Shown here: piece by piece, positions 1 to 8,167 of the stretch | Position numbering within the stretch: position 1 is the stretch's first letter | Layout: every line of letters begins with the position of its first letter | Assembly: GCA_937973585.1 (NCBI GenBank) | Contig: CALJKN010000023.1 | Span: 1 to 21,893, forward strand | Direction of reading: 5' to 3' | DNA length: 21,893 nucleotides | From: an uncultured Helicobacteraceae bacterium | GTDB lineage: Bacteria; Campylobacterota; Campylobacteria; Campylobacterales; UBA6016 | Program-made: the position numbers and the translations under genes | Notes under the pieces: model-generated | What the model was told of the DNA's origin: nothing | Databases searched by the model: none | The model's input: only the letters and a program-made list of their open reading frames with translations

Positions 1-1511
1 AACATTTTTTTGGCGTATTCCGTGGCCTCTTTGGTTATCTCTCCGCTGGAGACCATTCTGGCGATTTCGGATACCCTCTCTTCGCCGGATATTTTTGAGA
101 CTACGCTTTGGGTTTTATTTTTTGTGACCAAAAAATGGTTATTTGCGACAGCGGCCAACTGCGGCTGGTGAGAGATGGCAAAAATCTGATATTTTGCCGA
201 TAGCTCACGGAGCACATACGCCACCCCGGCACTCTCCTCACCGCTCAGATTTGCATCCGCCTCATCGAGAAATAGCGCCCCGCAAAACTCCGAATCTATC
301 TTTGCCGCCATCAGCGCCAGACGGAGCCGTCTATACTCTCCGGAGCTTAGTTTTTTTGCATCTGCCGTCCCGATTTTTAGCGTTATCTCGTCAAATCCGG
401 TACTTTTTGGGGTCTCCGTACTCCTTATCTCTATCGACGGCTTTGCCAAAATCAGCTTCTCCAGATAAAACCCGAGCTCTTTTGTCGCTTTAGGCAAAAC
501 CTTTTGTCTTTGGATGGATAGCTCTTTGCCTATCTCAAAAAGGGTTTTCTCCCCCTCCCTTATCGCCAAAGCTACCGACTCTTTTTTCTCTTCGATACCG
601 TCTAACTCTTTTAGTTCTAACTTTTTTGCATCGAAATACTCTATAGCCTCTTTGATTCCGCCGTATTTTTTTGTGACGGAGGCGATTTTTTCGAGCCTGT
701 CAAATACATATTCTATATCCGTCTCGTCCAGTTTTGAGAGTTTTTCGCCCGCTACCGATAGGGCATCCTCCACTTCAGAGTAAAACCTGTCGGCAAAAGA
801 GCCGTCAATCCCCAAAAAGTCGATAAGCTCATATACCGCCGATTTGTGCTGAAGCCCTGCCGATGCCTTTGATATGACACCTTCCATTTTGTCTTTTTTT
901 GCAAGCTCTTTTTTTAGTAGCGCCAGCTCCTCCTCCTCACCCTCTTTTGGGTTTATCTGGGAGAATTTTTTTATCTCAAACTCCAAAAACTCTTTTTCGT
1001 CCGATGCCCTCAGAGCCTTTTCCAAAAGCTCCGTATACTCTGCTTTTAGCTCTTTTAGCGACAAAAAATGTTCCCGATATTTCGCCAGATTAGAGAAATG
1101 CGTTTTTGGAGCAAAAGAGTCCAAAAACTGTATCAAACCATCCCCTGATAACTCATCCCCCTCTTTTGGGGAGAGGTATCCGGCAAAGTTTTTGGCAAGT
1201 CCCAAAAGCTCTTTTTTTGAGATTTGGGAGGAGTTTACGAAATATCTCGTTTTGTCTTTTTTTTGAAACCTAAAGACATTTTCGGCTTCGTTGTCTATCC
1301 CCATCTCGTCCAGTATCGGAAGGTTAAATTCGGTCACAAGTTCACAGCTTTGCGCCAATGCCTCCCTAAACCCGAAAGCCGACAACACCCCATCCATCAA
1401 AACAGACTTTCCCGCCCCCGACGGCCCCGTAAAAACGGTCAGTCCATTACCAAAATCCAACTCGACGTTATCGAATCCGATAAGCTCTTTTGAGTAAAAC
1501 CTCTTTATCAC
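1..1511 (-). CDS. recN: DNA repair ATPase RecN (3' end cut by window edge)
   Basis: SMC-like ATPase acting in double-strand break repair. Reading the minus strand from a GTG at 1511-1509 gives 503 codons with no stop before the window edge. Walker A GPSGAGKS is at residues 29-36, the ABC signature LSSGE at about 388-392, and a Walker B region (ALFLDEAD) at about 412-419, followed by an AISHQPQLAA segment as in RecN. Between them is a long charged coiled-coil region. The last visible residues (EATEYAKKM) look close to the family C terminus, so probably only a few codons are missing. That makes it shorter than E. coli RecN (about 550 aa) but in the range I expect for Campylobacterota. The GTG overlaps the nadK stop by one base (TAGTG) and lacks a good Shine-Dalgarno, so translation is probably coupled to nadK. 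The start is inferred from homology of the first residues (IKRFYSKELIGFDNVELDF). Confidence 0.93.
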   Translation of the reverse strand, partial: MIKRFYSKELIGFDNVELDFGNGLTVFTGPSGAGKSVLMDGVLSAFGFREALAQSCELVTEFNLPILDEMGIDNEAENVFRFQKKDKTRYFVNSSQISKKELLGLAKNFAGYLSPKEGDELSGDGLIQFLDSFAPKTHFSNLAKYREHFLSLKELKAEYTELLEKALRASDEKEFLEFEIKKFSQINPKEGEEEELALLKKELAKKDKMEGVISKASAGLQHKSAVYELIDFLGIDGSFADRFYSEVEDALSVAGEKLSKLDETDIEYVFDRLEKIASVTKKYGGIKEAIEYFDAKKLELKELDGIEEKKESVALAIREGEKTLFEIGKELSIQRQKVLPKATKELGFYLEKLILAKPSIEIRSTETPKSTGFDEITLKIGTADAKKLSSGEYRRLRLALMAAKIDSEFCGALFLDEADANLSGEESAGVAYVLRELSAKYQIFAISHQPQLAAVANNHFLVTKNKTQSVVSKISGEERVSEIARMVSSGEITKEATEYAKKM

Positions 1512-2362
1512 TATCTATCTTGACCCCATCTAAGTTTTTGTTTTAGAACTTTAAAAAAGTTGTGGTTTTTTGGCCACAAAAGCATCGCCTTGTCTTTGCT
1601 TTGCTTGATTGTGAGGCTCTCTTTGTAATCCAGATTAAAACTCTCCTGCCCGTCCAATATCGCAACAGCCGGAGCGGACGAGGGGATAACCGTCAAATCC
1701 AAAAATGTCGGAACTACTAGCGGACGTTGTGTTAGAGAGTGCGGACAGATAGGCGTCAGGATAAAATCCTCGCTAGTAGGATAGACAAGCGGGCCTCCAC
1801 CTGAGAGGTTGTAGGCCGTCGAGCCGGTCGGTGTCGCTATAATGAGGCCGTCGGCGTAGTAGCTGTTTATCTCCGCACCTTTAGAGAAAACGTCTATAGC
1901 TATCATCTTTGAAAATATATTTTTTGTTATCACTATATCGTTAAAGGCGTATTTTTTCTCCAAAGCACCGTTTTTTTCTACGGTTATCTCCATCATAATC
2001 CGGTGTTCGATATCAAACAACCCCTCAAACAAATCGTCGATAAAACCCTTGTATTCATCTTTTGAGACGGCGGTCAAAAACCCTAGATTTCCCAGATTTA
2101 TCCCGAATACCGGTTTTTTGTACTCATGGGAGCGTCTGGCCAAAGCTATCAGAGTACCGTCGCCGCCTATGGAGACCAGTATGTCCGATTCTTTGAATAC
2201 CTCTTCTATAGGGGTCGGCTTCTCCTCGACCGCCGCCGCCGATACGGGGTCTATGAGTATATCCGCCCCGTATGAGCGGACTAGCTTTTTAAAATCGTAA
2301 AAAAACTCCCTTATCCCGTCCGTAGAGGGTCTTAGCGATACCCCGACAGTTTTTATCTTCAT
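1511..2362 (-). CDS. nadK: NAD kinase
   Basis: Phosphorylates NAD+ to NADP+ in the cytoplasm. At 283 aa it is close to E. coli NadK (292 aa). GGDGT is at residues 66-70, the conserved GINLGNLGFLT stretch at 87-97, the ND pair at 141-142, and DGLIIATPTGSTAYNLSGGG at 171-190. The position matching E. coli Arg175 (three residues before DGL(I/V)) is Tyr169 here; from memory that residue influences ATP versus polyphosphate use. The ATG overlaps the stop of the upstream TRIC gene by four bases (ATGA), and the stop overlaps recN by one base. The gene sits in the same minus-strand operon as ppk. The family call is secure; the donor preference is not known. Confidence 0.96.
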   Translation of the reverse strand: MKIKTVGVSLRPSTDGIREFFYDFKKLVRSYGADILIDPVSAAAVEEKPTPIEEVFKESDILVSIGGDGTLIALARRSHEYKKPVFGINLGNLGFLTAVSKDEYKGFIDDLFEGLFDIEHRIMMEITVEKNGALEKKYAFNDIVITKNIFSKMIAIDVFSKGAEINSYYADGLIIATPTGSTAYNLSGGGPLVYPTSEDFILTPICPHSLTQRPLVVPTFLDLTVIPSSAPAVAILDGQESFNLDYKESLTIKQSKDKAMLLWPKNHNFFKVLKQKLRWGQDR

Positions 2363-2982
2363 ATACTACCGTCCAATTTTGGAAGATGCCACTCCCGAAA
2401 ATACGCCGCCATCCTAAGCAAAAAAGCGGCAAAAAATAAAACCGATACACTGTATCCGTTTAGATACCCGAAAAAATCAAGAGCCGATACACAAAGCCCT
2501 GAGAGTATCGCCACCGTCGCATAAAATTCGCTTTTTAGGATTGCCGGAACCTCGTTTACCAAGATATCACGAATCATCCCACCGCCGACCGCCGTCAAAA
2601 GAGCCAGTACGCAAACCCCGAAAGCGTTTAATCCGGCATCCAAAGCAACAAGTGCGCCGCTGAGCGAAAAAGCCGACAACCCTATGGCATCACTGACTAC
2701 AAAAATGAGTTTTTGCTCAATTTCGGCTCTTTTGTGGAGCTTTAGCAAAAGCGATACCGAAATAGTAGCCAAAACAATCAGACACAACGAAAAATCTTGC
2801 ATAGAGTAAGGAATTTTATCAACTATGACATCTCTGGCTATCCCCCCACCCAGAGCCGTCAAAAAAGCAAGGAGAGAGACTCCGAAAATATCGAGATGCC
2901 TTCTGGAGCCGGCCAAAAAACCGCTCACGGCAAAAGAGATAATCCCGATAAAATCGGCTATTTTGAAAATTTCATCGCCCAA
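2359..2982 (-). CDS. TRIC/UPF0126 family membrane protein (YicG/YadS-like)
   Basis: Integral inner-membrane protein of 207 aa made of two homologous halves. Each half carries a GGG-x-x-RD motif: GGGIARD at residues 45-51 and GGGMIRD at 133-139, offset by 88 residues. Hydrophobic segments cover most of the chain (about six to seven helices). This is the duplicated glycine-transporter / UPF0126 domain related to trimeric intracellular cation channels; members have been linked to cation or glycine transport, but the substrate here is unknown. The start is TTG at 2982-2980, supported by AAGGG about seven bases upstream; no in-frame ATG fits better. The 9-bp gap to the carbonic-anhydrase-like gene and the ATGA overlap with nadK indicate one operon. 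Confidence 0.88.
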   Translation of the reverse strand: MGDEIFKIADFIGIISFAVSGFLAGSRRHLDIFGVSLLAFLTALGGGIARDVIVDKIPYSMQDFSLCLIVLATISVSLLLKLHKRAEIEQKLIFVVSDAIGLSAFSLSGALVALDAGLNAFGVCVLALLTAVGGGMIRDILVNEVPAILKSEFYATVAILSGLCVSALDFFGYLNGYSVSVLFFAAFLLRMAAYFREWHLPKLDGSI

Positions 2983-2991
2983 TGAATACCC

Positions 2992-3516
2992 TTAGAGGTA
3001 CTCATCTTTAAAGCCGACATAACGTCCGGCATGCTCATATAGCCCTTTTACCTCTTCGTCGCTAAGCTCCCTTACGACTTTTGCGGGAGAGCCCATAATC
3101 ATGGAGCGTGGCGGAAATTTTTTGTTCGGGGTCACCAGAGAACCGGCTCCCACTATCGACTCTTTGCCTATTACGGCACCGTCCAGTATCGTAGCCGACA
3201 TACCCACCAAACACCCGTCCTCTATAGTGCACCCGTGTAGCGTTACGCTATGCCCGATAGTCACGTCGCTACCTATAATAGTAGGAAATCCGGTTGACTC
3301 ATCGTCCCCTTTGTAGTGCGTGACGTGAACCATTGATAAATCCTGAATACTGGTTCTCTCCCCTATCTCTATCCTATGCACATCCCCTCTCACAACGGCT
3401 CCAAACCATATAGAGCTATCCTTGCCTACCCTTACCCTGCCGATTACGTCGGCACTAGGCGCTACAAAAACTTTTTCGGCGATATCCGGCGTAAAATCTT
3501 TAAATTTCATTATCAT
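2992..3516 (-). CDS. Gamma-carbonic-anhydrase-like hexapeptide-repeat protein (YrdA family)
   Basis: Left-handed beta-helix protein of 174 aa. The hexapeptide repeats run from about residue 12 to 140, and the sequence resembles E. coli YrdA, including the C-terminal KDEYL. Putative zinc-ligand histidines lie in VHVTH (H64/H67), IGH (H89) and LHGC (H94), so metal binding is expected. Carbonic anhydrase activity is plausible but unproven, because many YrdA/PaaY-type proteins are inactive or thioesterase-linked. The ATG at 3516 is preferred over the ATG two codons later because GAGAG lies eight bases before it. The gene starts four bases after the ppk stop, so it is surely co-transcribed with ppk. 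Confidence 0.9.
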   Translation of the reverse strand: MIMKFKDFTPDIAEKVFVAPSADVIGRVRVGKDSSIWFGAVVRGDVHRIEIGERTSIQDLSMVHVTHYKGDDESTGFPTIIGSDVTIGHSVTLHGCTIEDGCLVGMSATILDGAVIGKESIVGAGSLVTPNKKFPPRSMIMGSPAKVVRELSDEEVKGLYEHAGRYVGFKDEYL

Positions 3517-3520
3517 CGTA

Positions 3521-5632
3521 TCAACTCTCTTTTAGTAGTTTGCTAACCATCTTTGACTCTTTTGAGTTTTGCTCTCTGGAGTATGACTCAAAAACACCCG
3601 ATACATAGTCTTCCAATATTTTTTGACTATCCAGACCACCGTTTTTAGGGGTAAGCTTTGTATATTCGCCGTCCGCACCTAGCTCTCTGGCTTGCACGTC
3701 ATCGGCTATCTGTAGCCTCAGAATCTCAAGCATTTTATGTGAGACTTTTTGGTCAAGCACAGGGGTGAGTAGCTCTATCCTTTTTTCCAGATTTCTAGTC
3801 ATCCAGTCGGCGCTGGAGAAATAGACCTGCGGATTTGAGTTTTTAAAATAAAAAATTCTGGCATGCTCCAGATATTTACCTACGATGGAGATAACCCTTA
3901 TATTGTCGCTAATCCCTTCGACCCCCGGACGCAAGCAACAAATACCTCTGACTACAAGCTCTATTTTTACACCTGCCATGGAGGCTTTATATAGCGCCCT
4001 TATAACGTCCGAATCAACGACAGAGTTCATTTTTGCGATAATGTATCCGTTTGCGCCGTTTCTCTCTTCGTTTTCGATAAGCTCCAATATCTTTTTTTTC
4101 ATCTGCGTCGGAGCCATTGAGAGGGTTTTTAGCTCTGAGTATTTTGCCGCACCGGTCAAGTGGTGGAAAAACTTTGTCGCATCCTCCGCAATCCCTCTAT
4201 CTGCCGTGAAAAACCCGACATCGGTGTAGATTCTGGCAGACTGGACGTTGTAGTTTCCTGTTGAGAGGTGGACATAATGACTTAGTCCGTCTTTTGCTTT
4301 TTTAACAACGGTTGCTATCTTGGCATGGACTTTTAGCCCGGCTATACCGTATACAACGTGTGCCCCGGCACGCTCTAGCGCCCTCGCCCAATGCAGATTG
4401 TTCTCCTCGTCAAATCTGGCCTTTAGCTCCACGAGAGCGGTCACCTGTATGCCGTTTTCTGCCGCCTCTATGAGCGCTTTTACTATCGGGGAGTTCTTCC
4501 CTACCCTATAAAGGGTCATTTTGATTGAGAGCACCTCCGGATCTTTTGCAGCATCGGATATAAATTTTACTACCGGATCAAAGCTCTCATACGGTTGATA
4601 GAAAAATATATCCCCTTTGTCTATCTGCTCAAACAAATCCCCGTTCAGGTCTATCGGAGGTAAAACTTTTGGTGTGTATGGCTTATAGGTCAAATGGGCG
4701 AATCTTTTGACCCCTACTATCTGCCACAACGAACTAAGGTCAAGAGGAAGAGAGTCGTATCTGTAGATATCTCCTTCGTCTACTTTGATATGAGAGATCA
4801 AAAAATCTTCAACCTCTTTGGAGGCTCTCCGCTCCAGCGCCAAACGGACAAAATCACCTTTTCGTCTAGCTCTAATGCCCTGCTCCAAAAGCTCCAAAAA
4901 GTCCTCTGCCTCTTCCTCTTCAATGACCAAATCGGCATTTCTGGTTACCCTAAACGCTACACTGTCACTGAGTTCATAACCGGAAAAGAGGTTTTCGACA
5001 TGGTGCCTGACTATCGACTCTATAGAGGTAAAAATCCCGCTCTCAATCTCTACAAATCGGCTAAGCACCCTAGGAATTCTGATTAGCCCGAACTTAACAA
5101 CGTTTTTATCCTCTTTGTCTAGTAGTTTTACCGCAAGGGCAAAGCTTAGGTTATTGAGGTGTGGAAACGGATGGGTAGAGTCTATAGCTATCGGTATAAT
5201 TACCGGATAAAGGCTGGTAAAAAAATAACCGTCCGCTTTTAGCTGCTGCTCCGCCGATAACTCCTCATACTCTTTTATATAAAGCCCTTCGGACTCTATA
5301 CCCTGTAAAATCTCATTATATATATCTTGTACGGCGGTCTTCTCTTTGTGTATATACCCCCTGATTGCCCCCAGTTGCTCTATAGGGGTCATCTTGTCGG
5401 CACCGACGGCATTTATCCCCATTTTGTACATCTCTTGCAAACCGGCAACCCGAACCATATAAAACTCGTCCAGATTTGTCCCGTATATGGCTATAAACTT
5501 TAGCCTCTCCAAAAGAGGGTGTCTAGTGCTTTTGGCCTCATCGAGCACCCTTGTATTAAATCTGAGCCAAGATAGCTCTCTGCTTATAAAATTATTTGGA
5601 TTTTTTAATTTTTTTGTTGTTTCCGTGTCCAT
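3521..5632 (-). CDS. ppk: Polyphosphate kinase 1
   Basis: Reversibly transfers the gamma phosphate of ATP to polyphosphate chains. I place the start at the ATG 5632-5630 (703 aa). The reading frame stays open to a TTG at 5680, but that stretch contains the promoter -10 box, and families start near FISRELSWLRFN (here residues 15-26). In 703-aa numbering the phosphorylated histidine is H436 (in KVHAK) and the second catalytic histidine H590 (in LEHARIFYF), close to E. coli H435 and H592. The phospholipase-D-like C-terminal domains are complete. It is the first gene of a five-gene minus-strand operon (ppk, gamma-CA-like, TRIC, nadK, recN), consistent with a role in stress or energy storage. Confidence 0.95.
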   Translation of the reverse strand: MDTETTKKLKNPNNFISRELSWLRFNTRVLDEAKSTRHPLLERLKFIAIYGTNLDEFYMVRVAGLQEMYKMGINAVGADKMTPIEQLGAIRGYIHKEKTAVQDIYNEILQGIESEGLYIKEYEELSAEQQLKADGYFFTSLYPVIIPIAIDSTHPFPHLNNLSFALAVKLLDKEDKNVVKFGLIRIPRVLSRFVEIESGIFTSIESIVRHHVENLFSGYELSDSVAFRVTRNADLVIEEEEAEDFLELLEQGIRARRKGDFVRLALERRASKEVEDFLISHIKVDEGDIYRYDSLPLDLSSLWQIVGVKRFAHLTYKPYTPKVLPPIDLNGDLFEQIDKGDIFFYQPYESFDPVVKFISDAAKDPEVLSIKMTLYRVGKNSPIVKALIEAAENGIQVTALVELKARFDEENNLHWARALERAGAHVVYGIAGLKVHAKIATVVKKAKDGLSHYVHLSTGNYNVQSARIYTDVGFFTADRGIAEDATKFFHHLTGAAKYSELKTLSMAPTQMKKKILELIENEERNGANGYIIAKMNSVVDSDVIRALYKASMAGVKIELVVRGICCLRPGVEGISDNIRVISIVGKYLEHARIFYFKNSNPQVYFSSADWMTRNLEKRIELLTPVLDQKVSHKMLEILRLQIADDVQARELGADGEYTKLTPKNGGLDSQKILEDYVSGVFESYSREQNSKESKMVSKLLKES

Positions 5633-5777
5633 TTTAACCCCGATGTTTTTAGCGGTAGAGGGTACATTATAGCTAGTCAAAATTAAAAAAAATTCAACAA
5701 TAACAGGTTATAAAAAATTAAGATGCAAAAAAGTAGCATACGATCATGAAACTACACTTTGATTTAACAATTATTTA
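5633..5777. promoter_or_regulatory. Divergent intergenic region between ppk and ktrB
   Basis: An AT-rich 145-bp region separating the minus-strand ppk operon from the plus-strand ktrBA genes. The minus-strand promoter is clear (TATAAT at 5666-5671). For the plus strand I see only a tentative -10, TATAAA at 5709-5714, without a convincing -35. A 10-codon ORF sits just before ktrB. No operator palindrome stands out. Confidence 0.5.
5666..5671 (-). promoter_or_regulatory. Sigma70-type -10 box of the ppk operon
   Basis: On the minus strand a perfect TATAAT occurs 33 bases before the chosen ppk ATG. It is preceded by runs of T (about 5681-5694 on the complement) rather than by a TTGACA at 17 bp, which fits the T-rich upstream pattern of Campylobacterota vegetative promoters. 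This is why the longer TTG-initiated reading of ppk is unlikely. Confidence 0.7.
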
Positions 5778-5778
5778 A
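5746..5778 (+). other. Possible 10-codon leader ORF coupled to ktrB
   Basis: An ATG at 5746 opens a reading frame encoding MKLHFDLTII and ending with TAA at 5776-5778. The last A of that stop is the first base of the ktrB ATG (TAATG), the same 1-base overlap seen at other coupled junctions in this window. ktrB itself lacks a recognisable Shine-Dalgarno, so reinitiation from this minicistron could explain its translation. The leader also lacks a strong Shine-Dalgarno, and short ORFs arise by chance, so the call is tentative. Confidence 0.25.
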
Positions 5779-7109
5779 TGAATACGGCAAAAGAGATTAG
5801 GCTAATAATCTTTACGTTTTTAGCCGTTATATTGGTTGGAACATTTATCCTCATGCTCCCTTTTGCAACCACAAAACCCATCAGCCTAACGGATGCACTA
5901 TTCACGGCCACTAGCGCCACATGCGTTACCGGACTTATCGTAAAAGACACTCCGGTAGATTTTACCGGATTCGGTCAAGCGGCAATACTATTTATGATAC
6001 AAATAGGCGGCCTAGGCTACATGACGATTGCAACGTTTATGGCAATAATGCTCAGAAAAAAGCTCTCGCACAGAGATCAGATGATTTTGAAGACATCCCT
6101 AAACTACGATACGTTTTCAGGCGTTGTCAGGTTTTTAAAAAGCGTCTTTAAAATGGTTTTACTGTTTGAGGCGCTCGGAGCTTTGATCTTTGCCGTCAGG
6201 TTTTCATTTGATATGAATATCGGCAAAGCTATATGGTACGGGATATTCCACTCCATCTCGCTATTTAATAACGCCGGATTCTCTCTTTTTTCAAATAGCC
6301 TCATGGACTATAAATTCGACCCCGTCGTCAATTTTATGGCCACATCGCTCATCATAGTTGGGGGTATCGGCTATTTTGTTATTTTGGAGCTTTACTACTA
6401 TAAAAAAAACAGACTCACAAGAATATCGACCCATACAAAACTCACCGTAGCCACAACCGCTATTTTAATCCTCGCTTCGCTATTTTTATTTTTGTCTTTG
6501 GAGTGGTTTAACCAAAAAAGTATAGGCAACTTCGATATAACAGGAAAGCTTATTACCGGTTACTTTTATGCGATTAACCTCAGAACAGCCGGAGCTAACA
6601 CGATAGACCTCGGAACCTTGACCGACTCCACTCTGTTTTTGTCTACCGTCTTTATGGTTATCGGTGGCGGTGCCGGCGGTACGGCGGGCGGTATCAAAGT
6701 GACCACATTTGCGGTTATTGCTATTGCAATGTGGCACTTTATCAAGGGGCATTCGCAACCGTTTATATTCAAACGGACCATTCCGCAAACCGTTATCACC
6801 CAATCCATAACGATGCTACTGGTTGCAACCTTTTATATACTGACCATTACCGTTTTGCTAGCCGAAACACAAAACACGACGTTTATAAAAATACTCTACG
6901 AGGTGGCAAGCGCATTCGGCACCGTAGGAGTATCGGTAGGCAACGGAACTACGATGAGTCTCTCGGCAAATTTTAACGATTTCGGAAAACTCCTCATTAC
7001 CTTTATGATGATAGCGGGCAGGATAGGAATTTTGGCGTTTACTTTGGCGTTTATAGGAAAAATAGAGGAAAAAAGATACCAATACGCCGAAGGCAGAGTG
7101 ATAATTTAG
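5778..7109 (+). CDS. ktrB: KtrB/TrkH-type potassium uptake membrane subunit
   Basis: Ion-conducting subunit of a K+ (possibly Na+-coupled) uptake system in the inner membrane, 443 aa. It has four M1-P-M2 repeats with filter motifs TCVTG (48-52), NNAGF (164-168), RTAGA (269-273) and GTVGV (381-385), each carrying the filter glycine. A glycine-rich intramembrane gate loop, GGGAGGTAGG, is at about 297-306. The short N terminus and total length fit KtrB better than TrkH (about 480 aa). An in-frame stop at 5760-5762 makes the ATG at 5778 the first usable start, but no Shine-Dalgarno precedes it. ktrA follows after 10 bp. Confidence 0.92.
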   Translation: MNTAKEIRLIIFTFLAVILVGTFILMLPFATTKPISLTDALFTATSATCVTGLIVKDTPVDFTGFGQAAILFMIQIGGLGYMTIATFMAIMLRKKLSHRDQMILKTSLNYDTFSGVVRFLKSVFKMVLLFEALGALIFAVRFSFDMNIGKAIWYGIFHSISLFNNAGFSLFSNSLMDYKFDPVVNFMATSLIIVGGIGYFVILELYYYKKNRLTRISTHTKLTVATTAILILASLFLFLSLEWFNQKSIGNFDITGKLITGYFYAINLRTAGANTIDLGTLTDSTLFLSTVFMVIGGGAGGTAGGIKVTTFAVIAIAMWHFIKGHSQPFIFKRTIPQTVITQSITMLLVATFYILTITVLLAETQNTTFIKILYEVASAFGTVGVSVGNGTTMSLSANFNDFGKLLITFMMIAGRIGILAFTLAFIGKIEEKRYQYAEGRVII

Positions 7110-7119
7110 GGGAGAACGT

Positions 7120-7770
7120 ATGAAAAGTTATGCAGTAATCGGGCTTGGAAAATTTGGATACCACATCGCAAAAGGGCTTGCAGAGCAAGGACTGTCGGTT
7201 ATAGCGGCAGACAACGATGCCGAAAAGGTAAAACAGATAGGGGACTATGTAGAAGATGCGGTCATACTGGACTCTACAGACAGCAAAGCACTAGAGGATA
7301 GCGGTATCGCAAAAGCCGATATCGTCATAGTAAGTATAGGTGAAAATATTGAGGCCAGCACACTTACCGTTATGTCTCTTATCGATTTAGGGGTTAAACA
7401 AGTTATCGCAAAAGCAATATCGGTCATGCACGGCAAGATTTTGACAAAACTAGGGGCATACAAAGTAATCCACCCTGAGCGTGAAGCGGCAATGAAACTG
7501 GTAAAAAACATAGCCGAGCATATCCACTACGACACAATAGACCTCTCAAATACGATGAGAATCGTAAAGTTCAGCGTTCCGAAAATATTTATAAACAAAC
7601 GGATAGGTGATATCGACTTTGAAAAAGAGCACAAAGTAAGACTCATCGCTCACAAATATGACGGCGTATGGCACACGGATATAGATGATGATCTGATCAT
7701 TCAGGATACCGATATTCTGGTTATTCTGGGTGCAGTCTCAGATATAGATAAAATCAGTAAAACGTTTTAA
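7120..7770 (+). CDS. ktrA: KtrA/TrkA-type RCK gating subunit
   Basis: Cytoplasmic nucleotide-binding regulator that gates the KtrB channel; 216 aa with one RCK_N Rossmann domain (about 1-120) and one TrkA_C domain (about 135-216). The dinucleotide motif GLGKFG is at residues 8-13, with an acidic residue (D31) at the end of beta-2, as is usual for NAD(H)/ATP-binding RCK domains. A GGGGAGA ribosome-binding site precedes the ATG. The single-RCK architecture matches KtrA rather than the duplicated enterobacterial TrkA. It forms a two-gene operon with ktrB. Confidence 0.93.
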   Translation: MKSYAVIGLGKFGYHIAKGLAEQGLSVIAADNDAEKVKQIGDYVEDAVILDSTDSKALEDSGIAKADIVIVSIGENIEASTLTVMSLIDLGVKQVIAKAISVMHGKILTKLGAYKVIHPEREAAMKLVKNIAEHIHYDTIDLSNTMRIVKFSVPKIFINKRIGDIDFEKEHKVRLIAHKYDGVWHTDIDDDLIIQDTDILVILGAVSDIDKISKTF

Positions 7771-7793
7771 ACGTAACTTAAATTATTTTTTTG

Positions 7794-7799
7794 TATCAT
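7794..7799 (+). promoter_or_regulatory. Probable -10 box (TATCAT) of rplU-rpmA
   Basis: In the 69-bp gap after ktrA, TATCAT follows a T-rich stretch (about 7781-7792) and lies about 40 bases before the rplU ATG. This suits a Campylobacterota sigma70 promoter without a defined -35. No other good -10 is visible in this gap. Confidence 0.45.
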
Positions 7800-7839
7800 T
7801 CGCTTCCTAAAAACCAAAAAATTTTAAGAGGTTCAAATT

Positions 7840-8148
7840 ATGTACGCAGTTATAAAAGCCGGCGGCAAGCAATATAAAGTAAGTGTCGGCGACGAAGTAC
7901 TAGTTGACAAAATGGGCGTAGAAGCTAAAAGCGAAGTAGAATTTAACGAAGTTCTTATGGTAGGCGCCGACAAACTAGTAGTTGGAAATCCTTTCGTCGC
8001 AGGGGCAAAAGTTGTCGCAAAAGTAGTAAATGAAGGTAGAGGCAGAAAGGTTATAACTTTCAAAAAGAGAAGAAGAAAAGACTCAAAAGTAAAAAGAGGC
8101 TTTAGAAGAGACTTTACAAGAGTCGTAATTACGGCTATCGCCGCCTAA
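7840..8148 (+). CDS. rplU: 50S ribosomal protein L21
   Basis: Large-subunit protein binding 23S rRNA; 102 aa, the usual size. It begins MYAVIKAGGKQYKV and contains the conserved basic stretch ITFKKRRRKDSKVKRG (about 72-87). AAGAGG at 7826-7831 is the ribosome-binding site, eight bases from the ATG. rpmA follows after 19 bp, the standard L21-L27 pair. Confidence 0.98.
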   Translation: MYAVIKAGGKQYKVSVGDEVLVDKMGVEAKSEVEFNEVLMVGADKLVVGNPFVAGAKVVAKVVNEGRGRKVITFKKRRRKDSKVKRGFRRDFTRVVITAIAA

Positions 8149-8167
8149 TTAAGATAGGAGAAAAGAA

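Noticed and set aside
143..1497. Several plus-strand open frames opposite recN
   Set aside because: They are antisense to a clearly conserved recN frame and show Ser/Phe/Pro-rich translations typical of antisense artefacts.
7761..7792. ACGTTT-T-AAACGT palindrome followed by a T-run after ktrA as an intrinsic terminator
   Set aside because: The stem is only about 4-6 bp with an unrealistically small loop and overlaps the ktrA stop. The T-run is better explained as the upstream part of the rplU promoter.
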